A stretch of 58,168 bases of DNA. Source: Lentisphaerota bacterium (GTDB lineage: Bacteria > Verrucomicrobiota > Lentisphaeria > Victivallales > Victivallaceae). The translations under genes and the position numbers were made by a program. The notes under the pieces are model-generated. The model was not told the origin of the DNA, made no database searches, and saw only the letters and a list, made by a program, of their open reading frames with translations. Numbering within the stretch: position 1 is the stretch's first letter; each line of letters begins with the position of its first letter. Where the stretch lies: contig SUWH01000017.1 of assembly GCA_015061605.1 (NCBI GenBank), positions 1 through 58,168 of the forward strand, read 5' to 3'. This document shows positions 16,519 through 25,398 of this stretch, one piece after another.

Positions 16519-16980
16519 TTATTCGTTGTCTCCGGTTTCCGCCTTTTCAGCCTCCGCCTTTTCAGCCTCCGCATTTCCGGTTTCCGCTTTTTCAGCCTCC
16601 GCTTCCCCGGCTTTTTTATCGCCTTCCGGTTGCGACAGCGGGATATCCTTTTTGCATTTCGGACACTTTATGGATTTGGGGGCGGCCGGTTTCTTGTTTT
16701 CGTCTTTTTTGGTTTCCTCTGCGGATTCCTTTTTGCCCTTATCTTTTTTCTTCTTCTTATCTTTTTTCTTGTTTTTTTTGTTTTTTTTGCTTTTTTTCTT
16801 CTTTTTGTTCGCTTTTGCCAGCTTTTTCAATTCGCGTTCCAGATCGACTTTTTTGCCGCATCCGGGGCATTTGAGTTCGGTTTCGGTTTTTTCTTTTTTC
16901 TCCTGTTCGGGAGCTGAATAGGCGGGGAGCATCATGCCCATAAAGAGCAGGATCAACAGCATTTTACGGAATAAACTCAT
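16519..16980 (-). CDS. Secreted Lys-rich protein with two CxxC ribbons
   Basis: A protein of 153 residues with a signal peptide (LLILLFMGMMLPAYSA, cleavage near 22). After it come a CPGCGKK ribbon (~38), an extreme Lys block (~57-82, almost entirely K with N, D and S), a second ribbon CPKCKKD (~107) and a C-terminal acidic tail of imperfect AEAEKAETG repeats. The two CPxC pairs could form a single zinc site across the Lys block. I do not recognise the family. Charge is strongly segregated (polycationic middle, acidic tail), suggesting binding to a polyanion such as a glycan, DNA or envelope polymer; that is inference. The start has GGAG 12 nt upstream with a purine-rich run. Confidence 0.65.
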   Translation of the reverse strand: MSLFRKMLLILLFMGMMLPAYSAPEQEKKEKTETELKCPGCGKKVDLERELKKLAKANKKKKKSKKNKKNKKKDKKKKKDKGKKESAEETKKDENKKPAAPKSIKCPKCKKDIPLSQPEGDKKAGEAEAEKAETGNAEAEKAEAEKAETGDNE

Positions 16981-17074
16981 CTTTCTTTCTCCAATATTTA
17001 TTACCGGAATTTTACGATATTGCTTAAAATAACTCCAAACTTAACGGTTTTCAAGCCGTTTTTCTTTTGTAAAA

Positions 17075-17105
17075 TTGAAAAGACCGCCTTTTTGTGCTAT
17101 ATTAT
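17075..17105 (+). promoter_or_regulatory. Promoter of the secreted hypothetical gene at 17136
   Basis: TTGAAA at 17075-17080, 17-bp spacer, TATATTAT at 17098-17105. The predicted leader is about 26 nt. Confidence 0.7.
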
Positions 17106-17135
17106 CGGATAAATGCTAAAACGAGGTACACCACG

Positions 17136-18146
17136 ATGAAAAATTTATTTATTCTGTTTTTTGCGGTTGTTTTCATTTCTTTGAATGCCGCCGCGCCTGC
17201 CGGAGTACAGCAGCTGCTCCGCGGCAGGGCGATCCAGTGTGAAGGTAATTGGAGCGGGCATCTGCAGGGATTTGCTTTTGATGGCAGAGACAAATTATAC
17301 TGGGTTTTCAATCAGCATCTGGTTCAGACCGATCTCAAAGGCAAACTGCTCAATGCCACCATGCTCAAGCGGGAACCGGGATTCAAAAATCACGGTGGAG
17401 ACCCCTGTTTCGCCAATGGATTGATCTATGTCCCGTATTGCGGAAGCGGTTTCAATGCTGAATTGAATGGCAACCCGTCATATAACTTTGTGCAGGTGTA
17501 TGATGAAAAAGATCTTTCTCTGGTAAAAAGTTACAGCATTCCGGAAGTGATTTACGGTGCCGGAGCCATTGCCTTTGCCGACGGAAACTTTTTCGTTGCC
17601 GGGGGCAGACCGGCAAATATGCCCGGAAATACGGTTTACGAATATTCACCTGAATTCAAACTGCTGAAAACTCATCAGCTGGAATTCAACTCCCATCTGG
17701 GCATTCAGAGCATGGCTTTTGACGGAAAAAATTTCTGGTTCGGCTGTTACAGTGTCCGGCACGGTTCAGCATTCCGGACCGGAAGGGATTTCAAGGTTAA
17801 TGGTTACTATAACTTCAGCGGAGCCTACGGCATGATCCCGCTGGACGGACGGAAAATTCTGCTTGCTTCTCCGGCAGACGGCAAAAAGTCCGGCGGTAAA
17901 GCTGCCGTTGCCGATCCCGGCAAAATGCGGAAAACGGTCGCCCGTCTTGAACTTGATGACGAAGGCAGGATTTTTTACAACGGCAAAGAGTGTCCCCATG
18001 CCAAACTGCCCGGGAAGTTGAAAAACTTCCGCCGCAAACATATCGTCATCTCCGTGCCGCGCAAACTTCCTGCGGAAAAGGTCGTTTCCGCAGTTTCCGC
18101 CGTCAGTCAGTGGATCAGTGCCGATTTCGACATCGTTCTGCAGTGA
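17136..18146 (+). CDS. Secreted protein of unknown function, possible beta-propeller
   Basis: A protein of 336 residues with a signal peptide (LFILFFAVVFISLNAAA). The body has repeating strand-rich segments with FDGRDKLYWVFNQH, GLIYVPYCGSG, DGNFFVAGGRP and AFDGKNFWFGCYS, spaced like blades of a beta-propeller (residues ~35-250). The last ~40 residues form a separate alpha/beta tail. I do not recognise a named family. The ATG at 17136 has ACGAGG 9 nt upstream and sits behind a clear promoter. It is a single-gene unit, followed at once by the rpsA promoter. Confidence 0.65.
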   Translation: MKNLFILFFAVVFISLNAAAPAGVQQLLRGRAIQCEGNWSGHLQGFAFDGRDKLYWVFNQHLVQTDLKGKLLNATMLKREPGFKNHGGDPCFANGLIYVPYCGSGFNAELNGNPSYNFVQVYDEKDLSLVKSYSIPEVIYGAGAIAFADGNFFVAGGRPANMPGNTVYEYSPEFKLLKTHQLEFNSHLGIQSMAFDGKNFWFGCYSVRHGSAFRTGRDFKVNGYYNFSGAYGMIPLDGRKILLASPADGKKSGGKAAVADPGKMRKTVARLELDDEGRIFYNGKECPHAKLPGKLKNFRRKHIVISVPRKLPAEKVVSAVSAVSQWISADFDIVLQ

Positions 18147-18189
18147 TAACGGTATTGATGCAGAGATAAAAATTTTTCAGTTAAACTCC

Positions 18190-18218
18190 TTGACTTTCAA
18201 TGAAAAAGGGTGTATATT
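18190..18218 (+). promoter_or_regulatory. rpsA promoter
   Basis: TTGACT at 18190-18195, 17-bp spacer, TATATT at 18213-18218. The predicted start near 18225 gives a leader of about 87 nt. Confidence 0.7.
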
Positions 18219-18232
18219 AAATGAATTGATGT

Positions 18233-18271
18233 GTTCCTGTGAAATAATTTCCGCACGGTGCGGACAGGAAC
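18233..18271 (+). promoter_or_regulatory. Structured rpsA leader, candidate S1 autoregulatory site
   Basis: GTTCCTGT (18233-18240) pairs perfectly with ACAGGAAC (18264-18271), enclosing a second hairpin CCGCAC (18251-18256) / GTGCGG (18258-18263). A C/A-rich unstructured stretch runs to the ATG with no Shine-Dalgarno. This resembles in principle the E. coli rpsA leader, which lacks a strong SD and is autoregulated by S1. Confidence 0.55.
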
Positions 18272-18311
18272 GGTAGTAAAAGCAGTAAACAAACAACAAG
18301 AAACCAACAAC

Positions 18312-20045
18312 ATGCAAGAAATCAATTTCGCAGAAAGCTTTCTGAGTTTCGATGATATGCCCGCCAGCATGGGCGATCTGCTCCAGAAACAGGAAGCCGC
18401 CGATGCCTTCTCCAAAGGCAAAATCGTCGAAGGAACCATCGCCGCCAAACGTCCGGACGGAGCTCTGGTCGATATCGGTTACAAGGCCGAAGGCTTCATC
18501 CCCGCCTCCGAATTCCTCAAATATGACGAAGTCAACGTCGGCGACAAGATCGATGTCTATCTCGAAGAGATCGAAAACCGTCAGAACATGCCCTCTTTGA
18601 GCCTCGAAAAAGCTGAATCCATCAAGGCCTGGAAGCGCATCACCACTGAATACGGCGAAGGTCACATCGTTAAAGGCTTTATGCGTCACCGCGTCAAAGG
18701 CGGTATCATGGTCGATGTCGAAGGATTCCCCGCTTTTCTGCCCGGTTCCCAGCTCGATGTCAGCCCGGTCCGCAACATGGACGATTACCTCAATCAGGAA
18801 TTCGATGTCAAGATCATCAAGATCAACCTCGAACGTCACAACATCGTCGTTTCCCGCCGCGAACTGCTGGAAAACAGCCTCCGCGAACAGCGCAGCAAAC
18901 TTATGGCTGATATGGCGGTCGGCGACCTCCGCATGGGTACGGTCAAAAATATCACCGACTTCGGTGCCTTCATCGATCTCGGCGGCGTTGACGGTCTGCT
19001 CCACATCACCGACATCTCCTGGGGCCGCATCAATCACCCCGGCGAAGTCCTCACCGTCGGTCAGGAACTCGAAGTTGCCATCATCGGCATCGATAAAGAT
19101 AAAGAACGCGTCTCCCTCGGTCTCAAGCAGAAGACCCGCAATCCCTGGGACGATGTCGTTGAAAAATATCCCAAGGGCGCAATGGTTTCCGGTAAGGTCG
19201 TCAATCTGATGCCCTACGGCGCTTTCGTCGAAATCGAAACCGGTGTCGAAGGTCTTATCCACGTTTCTGAAATGTCCTGGACCAAGCGCATCAACAAGGC
19301 CAGCGAAGTTCTCAACGTCGGCGATGATGTCGAAGCCGTCGTCCTCGATATCGACCGCGACAGCCGCAAGATCTCCCTCGGTCTCCGTCAGAAAGAACGC
19401 AACCCCTGGGAAGTCCTCGCTGAAAAATATCCCGCCGGCAAGCACATCGTCGGTAAGGTCCGCAATATGACCAACTACGGTGCTTTCGTCGAAATCGAAA
19501 ACGATATCGATGGTATGATCCACGTCTCCGATATGTCCTGGACCCGCAAGATCAACAACCCCAACGAGCTGCTCAAGCCCGGTCAGGAAGTCGAAGTCGT
19601 CATCCTCGAGATCAACCCCGAACAGCAGCGCATCTCTCTCGGTCTCAAGCAGGCTGAAAACGATCCCTGGAGCAACATCTCCGAACAGTACAAAGTCGGC
19701 GATATCGTCAAGGGCAACGTTACCAAGATCACCGCTTTCGGCGCTTTCGTTGAATTGAGCAACAAGATCGACGGTCTCATCCACATCTCCCAGCTCAGCC
19801 ACGACCGCGTTGACAAGGTCAAAGATGTCCTCAAAGTCGGCGATGAAGTCGAAGCCCGCGTTATCAAAGTCGATACCGACGAACGCCGCATCGGTCTTTC
19901 CATCAAGGCTGTGACCGACAACTTCTCCGAAGCCGAACTCAAGGCTGCTGAAGCGGAATACACCGCTGCCCTCAAACCGGGCGAAGAAATGGTCAGCATG
20001 GGCGACATCTTCGATGCCTCCATGGACAGTCTGAAACTTGACTGA
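18312..20045 (+). CDS. rpsA: 30S ribosomal protein S1
   Basis: S1 of 577 residues with six OB-fold S1 domains (~35-105, 120-185, 205-275, 290-360, 377-447 and 465-535). Domains 3-6 show the GxVxxxxxFGAFVEx-GVEGLIHxS pattern, for example VKNITDFGAFIDLGG and VVNLMPYGAFVEIE. S1 unfolds mRNA and recruits it to the 30S subunit. The ATG at 18312 is chosen because the sequence MQEINFAESF begins a normal S1 N-terminus and earlier codons overlap the leader hairpin. There is no SD. Codon use is strongly biased to C-ending codons, unlike its neighbours, as expected for a very highly expressed gene. It ends in a strong terminator. Confidence 0.96.
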   Translation: MQEINFAESFLSFDDMPASMGDLLQKQEAADAFSKGKIVEGTIAAKRPDGALVDIGYKAEGFIPASEFLKYDEVNVGDKIDVYLEEIENRQNMPSLSLEKAESIKAWKRITTEYGEGHIVKGFMRHRVKGGIMVDVEGFPAFLPGSQLDVSPVRNMDDYLNQEFDVKIIKINLERHNIVVSRRELLENSLREQRSKLMADMAVGDLRMGTVKNITDFGAFIDLGGVDGLLHITDISWGRINHPGEVLTVGQELEVAIIGIDKDKERVSLGLKQKTRNPWDDVVEKYPKGAMVSGKVVNLMPYGAFVEIETGVEGLIHVSEMSWTKRINKASEVLNVGDDVEAVVLDIDRDSRKISLGLRQKERNPWEVLAEKYPAGKHIVGKVRNMTNYGAFVEIENDIDGMIHVSDMSWTRKINNPNELLKPGQEVEVVILEINPEQQRISLGLKQAENDPWSNISEQYKVGDIVKGNVTKITAFGAFVELSNKIDGLIHISQLSHDRVDKVKDVLKVGDEVEARVIKVDTDERRIGLSIKAVTDNFSEAELKAAEAEYTAALKPGEEMVSMGDIFDASMDSLKLD

Positions 20046-20074
20046 GTGATCAGGATCAAGCGCAAATGATTGCG

Positions 20075-20111
20075 AATAGACGGAACAGTCTTCTGTTCCG
20101 TCTATTTTTTT
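20075..20111 (+). terminator. rpsA terminator
   Basis: AATAGACGGAACAG (20075-20088) pairs perfectly with CTGTTCCGTCTATT (20093-20106) around a 4-nt loop, followed by a T run. It is the strongest terminator in the window. Confidence 0.92.
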
Positions 20112-20140
20112 GAAAATTTTTAATTCAGGGTAGTGCGGAT

Positions 20141-21943
20141 ATGATCGATATTTTACTTGGGTTGAGGCGCGGGCTTATTTTGCGGTCGGAACGGTTTCTG
20201 GTCCGGCATTTCGGAGCGCGCGCGCTGGATGTGCCTTTGGCGATGATCGTCGGCGTGCTGGCGGCACTGGTCGCCGCTTCTTTGCACACATTGGTCTCCT
20301 ATTTGGAAAAATTCAATACCTTTATGCGCCAATCCGCTTCACCCTGGCTGTTTATACTTTTTATGCTGATGCCTTTTATCGGTGTCATTGTTTCCTGTCT
20401 GTTCCAGCGTTTCTGCGGCGGCGCGCGTTATGCCAAAAGTTTGAGCCCGCTTATTCTTGCTCTGCATCGCGGACAGTCGAGAATACCTTTCAGTGAAATC
20501 TTTACCCACGTCATTTCCAGTGCCATTTCTGTCGGCTGCGGCGGATCCACCGGTCTGGAAGCTCCGAGCGTGCTGACCGGCGCGGCGGTGGGCGCAAATA
20601 CGGCAAGTTTTTTCGGCATTGACCGGCGGCGGCGGCTGCTGCTCATCGGTTGCGGCGGATCGGCGGCGATCGCGGCTATCTTCCAGAGCCCGGTAGGAGG
20701 AATCCTCTTTGCTGTTGAAGTTCTGCTTCCTGAATTCAGCGTGGCGGCACTGGTTCCGCTGCTTATTTCCAGTGCGGTGGCGATGGTGGTTTCCCGGAGC
20801 CTTTTTCCGCATGAACAGGTGCTTCATGTGATAAATCCACCCTGGAGAACCGATGCCATTCCGCTTTATTTCCTCTGCGGCGTGGTGTGTGCGCTTGCCG
20901 GGGTGGTGATCATCCGTTCAGCTTACAAGCTGACCGGTTTGATGAAAAAATATCTGCACTCTCAATGGCACAAGATGTTTGTCGGCGGTGCAGTGTTGAC
21001 TTTGATGCTTGCCTTGTTCCCGGTTCTGCGGGGGCAGGGATATGGTTTTATCGCCCAGTTGTATGATGGCGATATGTCGCAGATCGGAGTATCTTCTCCG
21101 TGGCTCAATGCGGCTCCTCTGGCGGTCAAACTGGTGATTATCATCGGGGTGGCGATATTGCTCAAAGCGGTGACGGCGGTATTGACCGTTGAATCCGGCG
21201 GTGACGGCGGCATTTTTGCTCCGACCATGTTTGTCGGAGCTTTTGTCGGTTTTGCTTTTGCCCGGTTGTGCAATCTTACCGGCTGGGTGGATCTGCAGGA
21301 ATCCAACTTCGTGGTGGTGGGGATTTGCGGTGTATTTTCCGCCGTTTTGCGTGCGCCGCTGACCGGAATATTTCTGATTGCTGACGTGACAGCGAGTTAT
21401 ATCCTGCTGGTGCCGCTGATGATCGTTTCTTCGGTAGCGTGGTTCATTGCCCGCTTGTTTGAACCGCACTCCATCTACAATAAGGCTCTGGCAGAAAGCA
21501 AACTGCTTTCACCGGATCGTGACCGGGCGATGCTTCAGCGTTTTTCAGTGCGGCTCTGTCTGGACCGGGAATTTATCGCGCTTGATGCTTCGCGTCCGCT
21601 TTCTGAACTCAAAGATATGATCGGTTTCGGTTCGACCCAGGAAGTTTTTCCGGTGCTGGATGAAAACCGTCAACTTGCCGGGATCGTTTATCTGGAAAAA
21701 CTCCTTCCGGTGATGCTCGATGCCAAACTTGCCGGAACTCTGGTCGTTTTCGATCTCATGGATAACCCACGCGGCGAACTTACCATGGATGCCGATCTTG
21801 CTGAAGCGATGAAGTATATGGAACGCTTCAAACTGGAGCATCTGCCGGTCAAAGGCAAAAACGGTGAATTTATCGGCTTTGTCAGCCGCAATGCTGTCTT
21901 CAAACTTTACCGGAGTGTCATCCGCGATACGGGGAGATATTGA
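20141..21943 (+). CDS. CLC-family chloride channel/transporter with CBS pair
   Basis: A CLC protein of 600 residues: a membrane domain (~1-445) and two C-terminal CBS domains (~460-590; LEHLPVKGKNGEFIGFVSR). GCGGSTGLEAP matches the GREGP block with the gating Glu kept. GGDGGIFAPTMFVGA is the GxFxP anion-binding block. In helix H, PVGGILFAVEVLLPEF has Val where the proton glutamate (E203 of E. coli ClcA, in ILFIIEE) should be, which is the channel-type state. The usual GSGIP serine motif is not obvious near the N-terminus. Only a weak AGGG precedes the ATG. It is a single gene after the rpsA terminator. Confidence 0.88.
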   Translation: MIDILLGLRRGLILRSERFLVRHFGARALDVPLAMIVGVLAALVAASLHTLVSYLEKFNTFMRQSASPWLFILFMLMPFIGVIVSCLFQRFCGGARYAKSLSPLILALHRGQSRIPFSEIFTHVISSAISVGCGGSTGLEAPSVLTGAAVGANTASFFGIDRRRRLLLIGCGGSAAIAAIFQSPVGGILFAVEVLLPEFSVAALVPLLISSAVAMVVSRSLFPHEQVLHVINPPWRTDAIPLYFLCGVVCALAGVVIIRSAYKLTGLMKKYLHSQWHKMFVGGAVLTLMLALFPVLRGQGYGFIAQLYDGDMSQIGVSSPWLNAAPLAVKLVIIIGVAILLKAVTAVLTVESGGDGGIFAPTMFVGAFVGFAFARLCNLTGWVDLQESNFVVVGICGVFSAVLRAPLTGIFLIADVTASYILLVPLMIVSSVAWFIARLFEPHSIYNKALAESKLLSPDRDRAMLQRFSVRLCLDREFIALDASRPLSELKDMIGFGSTQEVFPVLDENRQLAGIVYLEKLLPVMLDAKLAGTLVVFDLMDNPRGELTMDADLAEAMKYMERFKLEHLPVKGKNGEFIGFVSRNAVFKLYRSVIRDTGRY

Positions 21944-22050
21944 GCGGGGCGATCTCGCTTGCTCTCGTGAGCCTTGTCGTCGGACGTCGGCTCGGTCGAG
22001 GACAAAAGGCTGGCGCACGTGCGGAGTGCATCATGGAGCGATGTCGTCTA

Positions 22051-22304
22051 ACGGACGATAACGGACGATAAACCGCCCATTGTCTTTATGTTTGCGGATG
22101 CCGCATGGTCTGTTTTGCCGCGTGTCCGACCTGTCCGACTCGTCCGACACGTCCGACTCAACAGGCCAAATCAGCGACGGACGATAACGGACAACAAGCT
22201 GCCCATTGTCTTTATGTCGGCGGATGCCGCATGGTCTGTTTTGCCGCGTGTCCGACCTGTCCGACTCGTCCGACACGTCCGACTCAACGCGCCAAGTCAG
22301 CCAG
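22051..22304. repeat. Tandem 126-bp repeat with internal 9-bp GTCCGACxx units
   Basis: Two copies (about 22051-22174 and 22177-22304, period 126) share a block starting GCCCATTGTCTTTATG at 22075 and 22201 and containing ATGGTCTGTTTTGCCGCG. Each ends with four 9-bp units of the form GTCCGACnn. The copies differ at only a few bases. The unit is a multiple of 3, so open frames exist on both strands (42-residue repeats), but no start site or family supports a protein. A third, inverted and shortened copy lies at 28980-29046. Confidence 0.85.
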
Positions 22305-22327
22305 TTGTTTTCCCTGTTCCGGACAAT

Positions 22328-22355
22328 AAAAAACCGGGCGGTTTGCCCGGTTTTT
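22328..22355 (-). terminator. Terminator of the pilin/GH operon (probably bidirectional)
   Basis: Perfect inverted repeat with arms AAAACCGGGC and GCCCGGTTTT and A/T tracts on both sides, lying 16 nt after the stop of the GH123-like gene. It could also stop transcription entering from the CLC side. Confidence 0.85.
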
Positions 22356-22370
22356 CATCTGATGCGGATT

Positions 22371-25361
22371 TTACTTCACATCAAAGGTGTTGAACCAGTT
22401 TCTTACCCCCAGTTCCAAATTGGCGGAGTTGCCCGCCTGAATGGTGATGTTTTTACCATCGCGGGTGATTTTGTAGCTGATTTCTGTCGGCGCGATCTTG
22501 AAGCTGATTTTGACGCCGGTCTTGCCGTTGCCGCAGACAACTTCCTTGTCGATGAGAGCCTTGAACAAGGTTGCGGCGGCTTTTTCTTCCGCGGTGTCGG
22601 CGACAAGTTCGCTTCCGGCATCCGGGGCGGCGATGACAAGATCATTCCAGGTGAGGGCGGCCAGACGGGTGCGGTCGCCCAGTTGCGCTTTCATATCAGC
22701 GACAAGCTGCAGCAGTTCTTCACGGGCCTGTGCATACTCTTCGGTAGTCATCGGCACGAGGAGATCGTTGACCACGCCCATGAGTTTTTTCTGATAGATT
22801 TTGAAACGGGAATCCGCTTTGCCGAAAAGTTTGGCAAAACGCGCTTCAAAGAGCCGTTTGGTTCCGTTTTCGGGGAAGAGTTTGAGGTAGTGGCGGGCAA
22901 GAGCCGCGTAGTTGGCGACTTCCATACCGTCGCGCAGACCTTCAAATGCGACTGAATCCTGCGGGCAGTTGTCTTCGCCGACGCGGACGATATTTGAACC
23001 CATTTTGCGGTTGCCGCCGCGCATATATTCGTGGTTGTGGAAGAGCGGGAGTTCCAATGTTGCCGCTTCCAGTCCCCAGTAAAGCATGTGGTTGTAGGAT
23101 TTTGTGACAGTACCGGAACCGGTGTAGCGGCAGTAGATGTCGGTCGGACGCAGAGAACCGTCTTTCAGGCGGGCGAGATAGTCGGCGCGGGTGGTGAAAC
23201 CGCCCTGGAACATTTCAAAACGGCCGCCGAGCTTATCGAGAGCCTCTTTGCGGCTGAACAGATTGAAGAAGGTGCTGAAGGGACGGAATCCGGCGGCTTT
23301 GAGCCATTTGCCGGTTTCGCCCATTGCCGGATATTTTTCCACCGGCTGTTCATCGAGGATCTTGATGAACATATCTTTGTCCTGAAAACCTTTGCTCCGC
23401 AGATAAGCGCCGAGTTTATGCCAGTTTTCTTTTTCCTTATCGCCGGGTTTGGCGATATTGTAGCGTGCCGCTTTGAAAATCACCAGACCGGAAGCAAGCG
23501 CATTGTCGATGTAGTGGTCAAGGGTTTTGGTGCTGATAAAGCGTCCGCCCATGCGGCCGACAAACTGGAAGTAGTCGATGCCGTGGGTACGCATATTGTG
23601 ATACCAGTTGTTGAGGATGTTTCTGTCGGTACTGCCGGGGAACAAGGTGGGATAGCCTTCAGCTTCGAGGTTGACGAAGTTGCGGCGGGGCAACGCAGCA
23701 TCGAGGACCTTGACTTCCACCGGGACGGAGACTTTGTGACCGTTGTTGGCGGCAGCTTCGATGGCGAAGGTGTAATTGCCGGGTTTTACGCCGCTTTTAT
23801 CACCGACGGTGAGCCAGATGGAGGTGTTTTCTTCCAGTTCAAAATTTTTGTCATCGTACAGAATTTTGCAGATGACCGGGCGGTTGCCGCTGCCTTTGCG
23901 GGTGATGTGGCGTTCGACGCGGAGGCGGGCGGGGAATTTGTCCGGATTGACGAGCTTGAGTTTGATGTCACCGAGGTAGCCGAGGGAGAAAATTTTCAGC
24001 TCTCTGGCCTCATATTCGTTGCTGCCCAGAACCATGGAAACTTTGGGGCAGGCGGTATAACCTTTGGCTGTTTCGGCGTTGAGGATGGCGAACCCCTGTT
24101 TTTTGTCAGCCGCAGTGGTCTCCATTTTCGGGAGCTGCGGGGATTCCCAGCCGGGGATGGGCGCACTTTCAGTGATCTTGCGGTATTTGATATTGAAAAC
24201 GGGGAGAGTGTTGTATTTGCCGAAAGTTACCGCTTCATACCATGAAGCCAGCACCTGACGGCCGGAAAGCAGAGTCTGTTCGACCACATAAAGACCGTCG
24301 CCGGGAACTTTGATATTGGCGTTGACGGTGTGATTTTTCAATGCGGCGATATCTTTGATCGCGATCTTTTGCGGTTTGGCGTTCCACTTCCAGTTGATGG
24401 CGCGGCAGTTGACCAGCAGTTCCAGTTTTTTGGGCGGGTTCCGGAGGAATTTCAGATCGGTAGTGAATTTGATATTGTGTTTGACTGATTTATCAAATTT
24501 GACACCGGCAAGCAGCATGGGACTGGCGAAGGCAACGCTGTCCATGCCGTTGACCTGGATGATGTTGAATTCAGTATCGTGACGGTGACCGGCGGGCAGG
24601 AAACGGTAGGTCCATTCGTAGGTCGGATATTTGATGCCGCCTTTCCAGATGTGGTATCCGGCGTAGAAGTCGTCTTCAAAGCTGAAAGCAAGACCGGCAC
24701 GTTTTTTCAAATTGAGCAATGCGTGATAGGGGGCGCCCAGCTGGGTGTCGAGTTTAGCTGCCATATCGGGCATATGTTCGCCGCTTTCATCTTTGAGCGA
24801 GTAACCGATCAGGCGGCGCAGCGTGTGGGTGGTGGGGAAGAAGTAGCGGTCATCGGCACTTACACCGTCGCCGGAGGGGGCGAACACATTACGGATACCG
24901 AGGGCGAAACCGGTGATGTTCTCTTTGGAATGGTTTTCGTAGCGGTAACGGACATTGATCACCGGACTGCGGTCAAAGAAGGTGAGTTTTTTGCGGATCT
25001 TCACCTTGGTCGATTTGGAATATCCGGTCAGAGTGATATTGACCTGACCGGGGTTGCCGGTGTTGATGGCGCAGTCGTAGTTTGCCATGACGAAGTCGCT
25101 GCGGTCATCGAGCATACCGACGTGACCGATGGGCTGGTCGGGAGTGGTGGGCAGATTTTTCAGCTTGATCAGCTGGGTCTGGGAAAGCTTGTCAAAATAG
25201 CGGAGCATTTTACCGCCGATCTGCGGGGTGATGATGATGGAGTAAAAGCTGTTTTCAACTTGAACACAGCGTACTTTGCCGTTGTAGAATTCGCTGACCT
25301 TGACCTGTGCGGAAAGCATTGCGGTCATGGCAAGTACGGTGAGGAGCAATAATTTTTTCAT
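22371..25361 (-). CDS. Large secreted glycan-active protein, GH123/DUF4091-like C-terminal half
   Basis: A protein of 996 residues with a signal peptide (LLLLTVLAMTAMLSAQ). Residues ~20-330 are beta-rich and look like a galactose-mutarotase/supersandwich-type domain (IITPQIGGKMLRYF). The middle (~330-550) is beta-sandwich, including an NPCBM/NEW2-like segment (SNEYEARELKIFSLG). Residues ~560-880 resemble the DUF4091/GH123 (beta-N-acetylgalactosaminidase-like) barrel, with DEQPVEKYP as the probable acidic motif. The GH123 link is by resemblance only. AAAGGA lies 11 nt before the start. It is the last gene of the pilin-DUF4838-GH operon. Confidence 0.65.
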   Translation of the reverse strand: MKKLLLLTVLAMTAMLSAQVKVSEFYNGKVRCVQVENSFYSIIITPQIGGKMLRYFDKLSQTQLIKLKNLPTTPDQPIGHVGMLDDRSDFVMANYDCAINTGNPGQVNITLTGYSKSTKVKIRKKLTFFDRSPVINVRYRYENHSKENITGFALGIRNVFAPSGDGVSADDRYFFPTTHTLRRLIGYSLKDESGEHMPDMAAKLDTQLGAPYHALLNLKKRAGLAFSFEDDFYAGYHIWKGGIKYPTYEWTYRFLPAGHRHDTEFNIIQVNGMDSVAFASPMLLAGVKFDKSVKHNIKFTTDLKFLRNPPKKLELLVNCRAINWKWNAKPQKIAIKDIAALKNHTVNANIKVPGDGLYVVEQTLLSGRQVLASWYEAVTFGKYNTLPVFNIKYRKITESAPIPGWESPQLPKMETTAADKKQGFAILNAETAKGYTACPKVSMVLGSNEYEARELKIFSLGYLGDIKLKLVNPDKFPARLRVERHITRKGSGNRPVICKILYDDKNFELEENTSIWLTVGDKSGVKPGNYTFAIEAAANNGHKVSVPVEVKVLDAALPRRNFVNLEAEGYPTLFPGSTDRNILNNWYHNMRTHGIDYFQFVGRMGGRFISTKTLDHYIDNALASGLVIFKAARYNIAKPGDKEKENWHKLGAYLRSKGFQDKDMFIKILDEQPVEKYPAMGETGKWLKAAGFRPFSTFFNLFSRKEALDKLGGRFEMFQGGFTTRADYLARLKDGSLRPTDIYCRYTGSGTVTKSYNHMLYWGLEAATLELPLFHNHEYMRGGNRKMGSNIVRVGEDNCPQDSVAFEGLRDGMEVANYAALARHYLKLFPENGTKRLFEARFAKLFGKADSRFKIYQKKLMGVVNDLLVPMTTEEYAQAREELLQLVADMKAQLGDRTRLAALTWNDLVIAAPDAGSELVADTAEEKAAATLFKALIDKEVVCGNGKTGVKISFKIAPTEISYKITRDGKNITIQAGNSANLELGVRNWFNTFDVK

Positions 25362-25398
25362 GCTGTAAATTTTCCTTTACAAGTTGTTGAAAAATCAT

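Noticed and set aside
18177..19802. 541-codon open frame antisense to rpsA
   Set aside because: It mirrors the strong codon bias of rpsA, is Asp/Phe-rich without family resemblance, and has no start site of its own.
22031..22276. Open frame encoding two 42-residue SDxSDxSD-type repeats
   Set aside because: It arises because the DNA repeat unit (126 bp) is a multiple of three. Both strands are open, there is no SD, and the core is also found in a deleted form that would break any protein.
22096..22304. CRISPR array
   Set aside because: Only two long copies plus contiguous 9-bp units, with no regular unique spacers and no cas genes in the window.
23031..24245. Long plus-strand open frame inside the GH123-like gene
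   Set aside because: Antisense shadow; the minus-strand product has a signal peptide and coherent domains.
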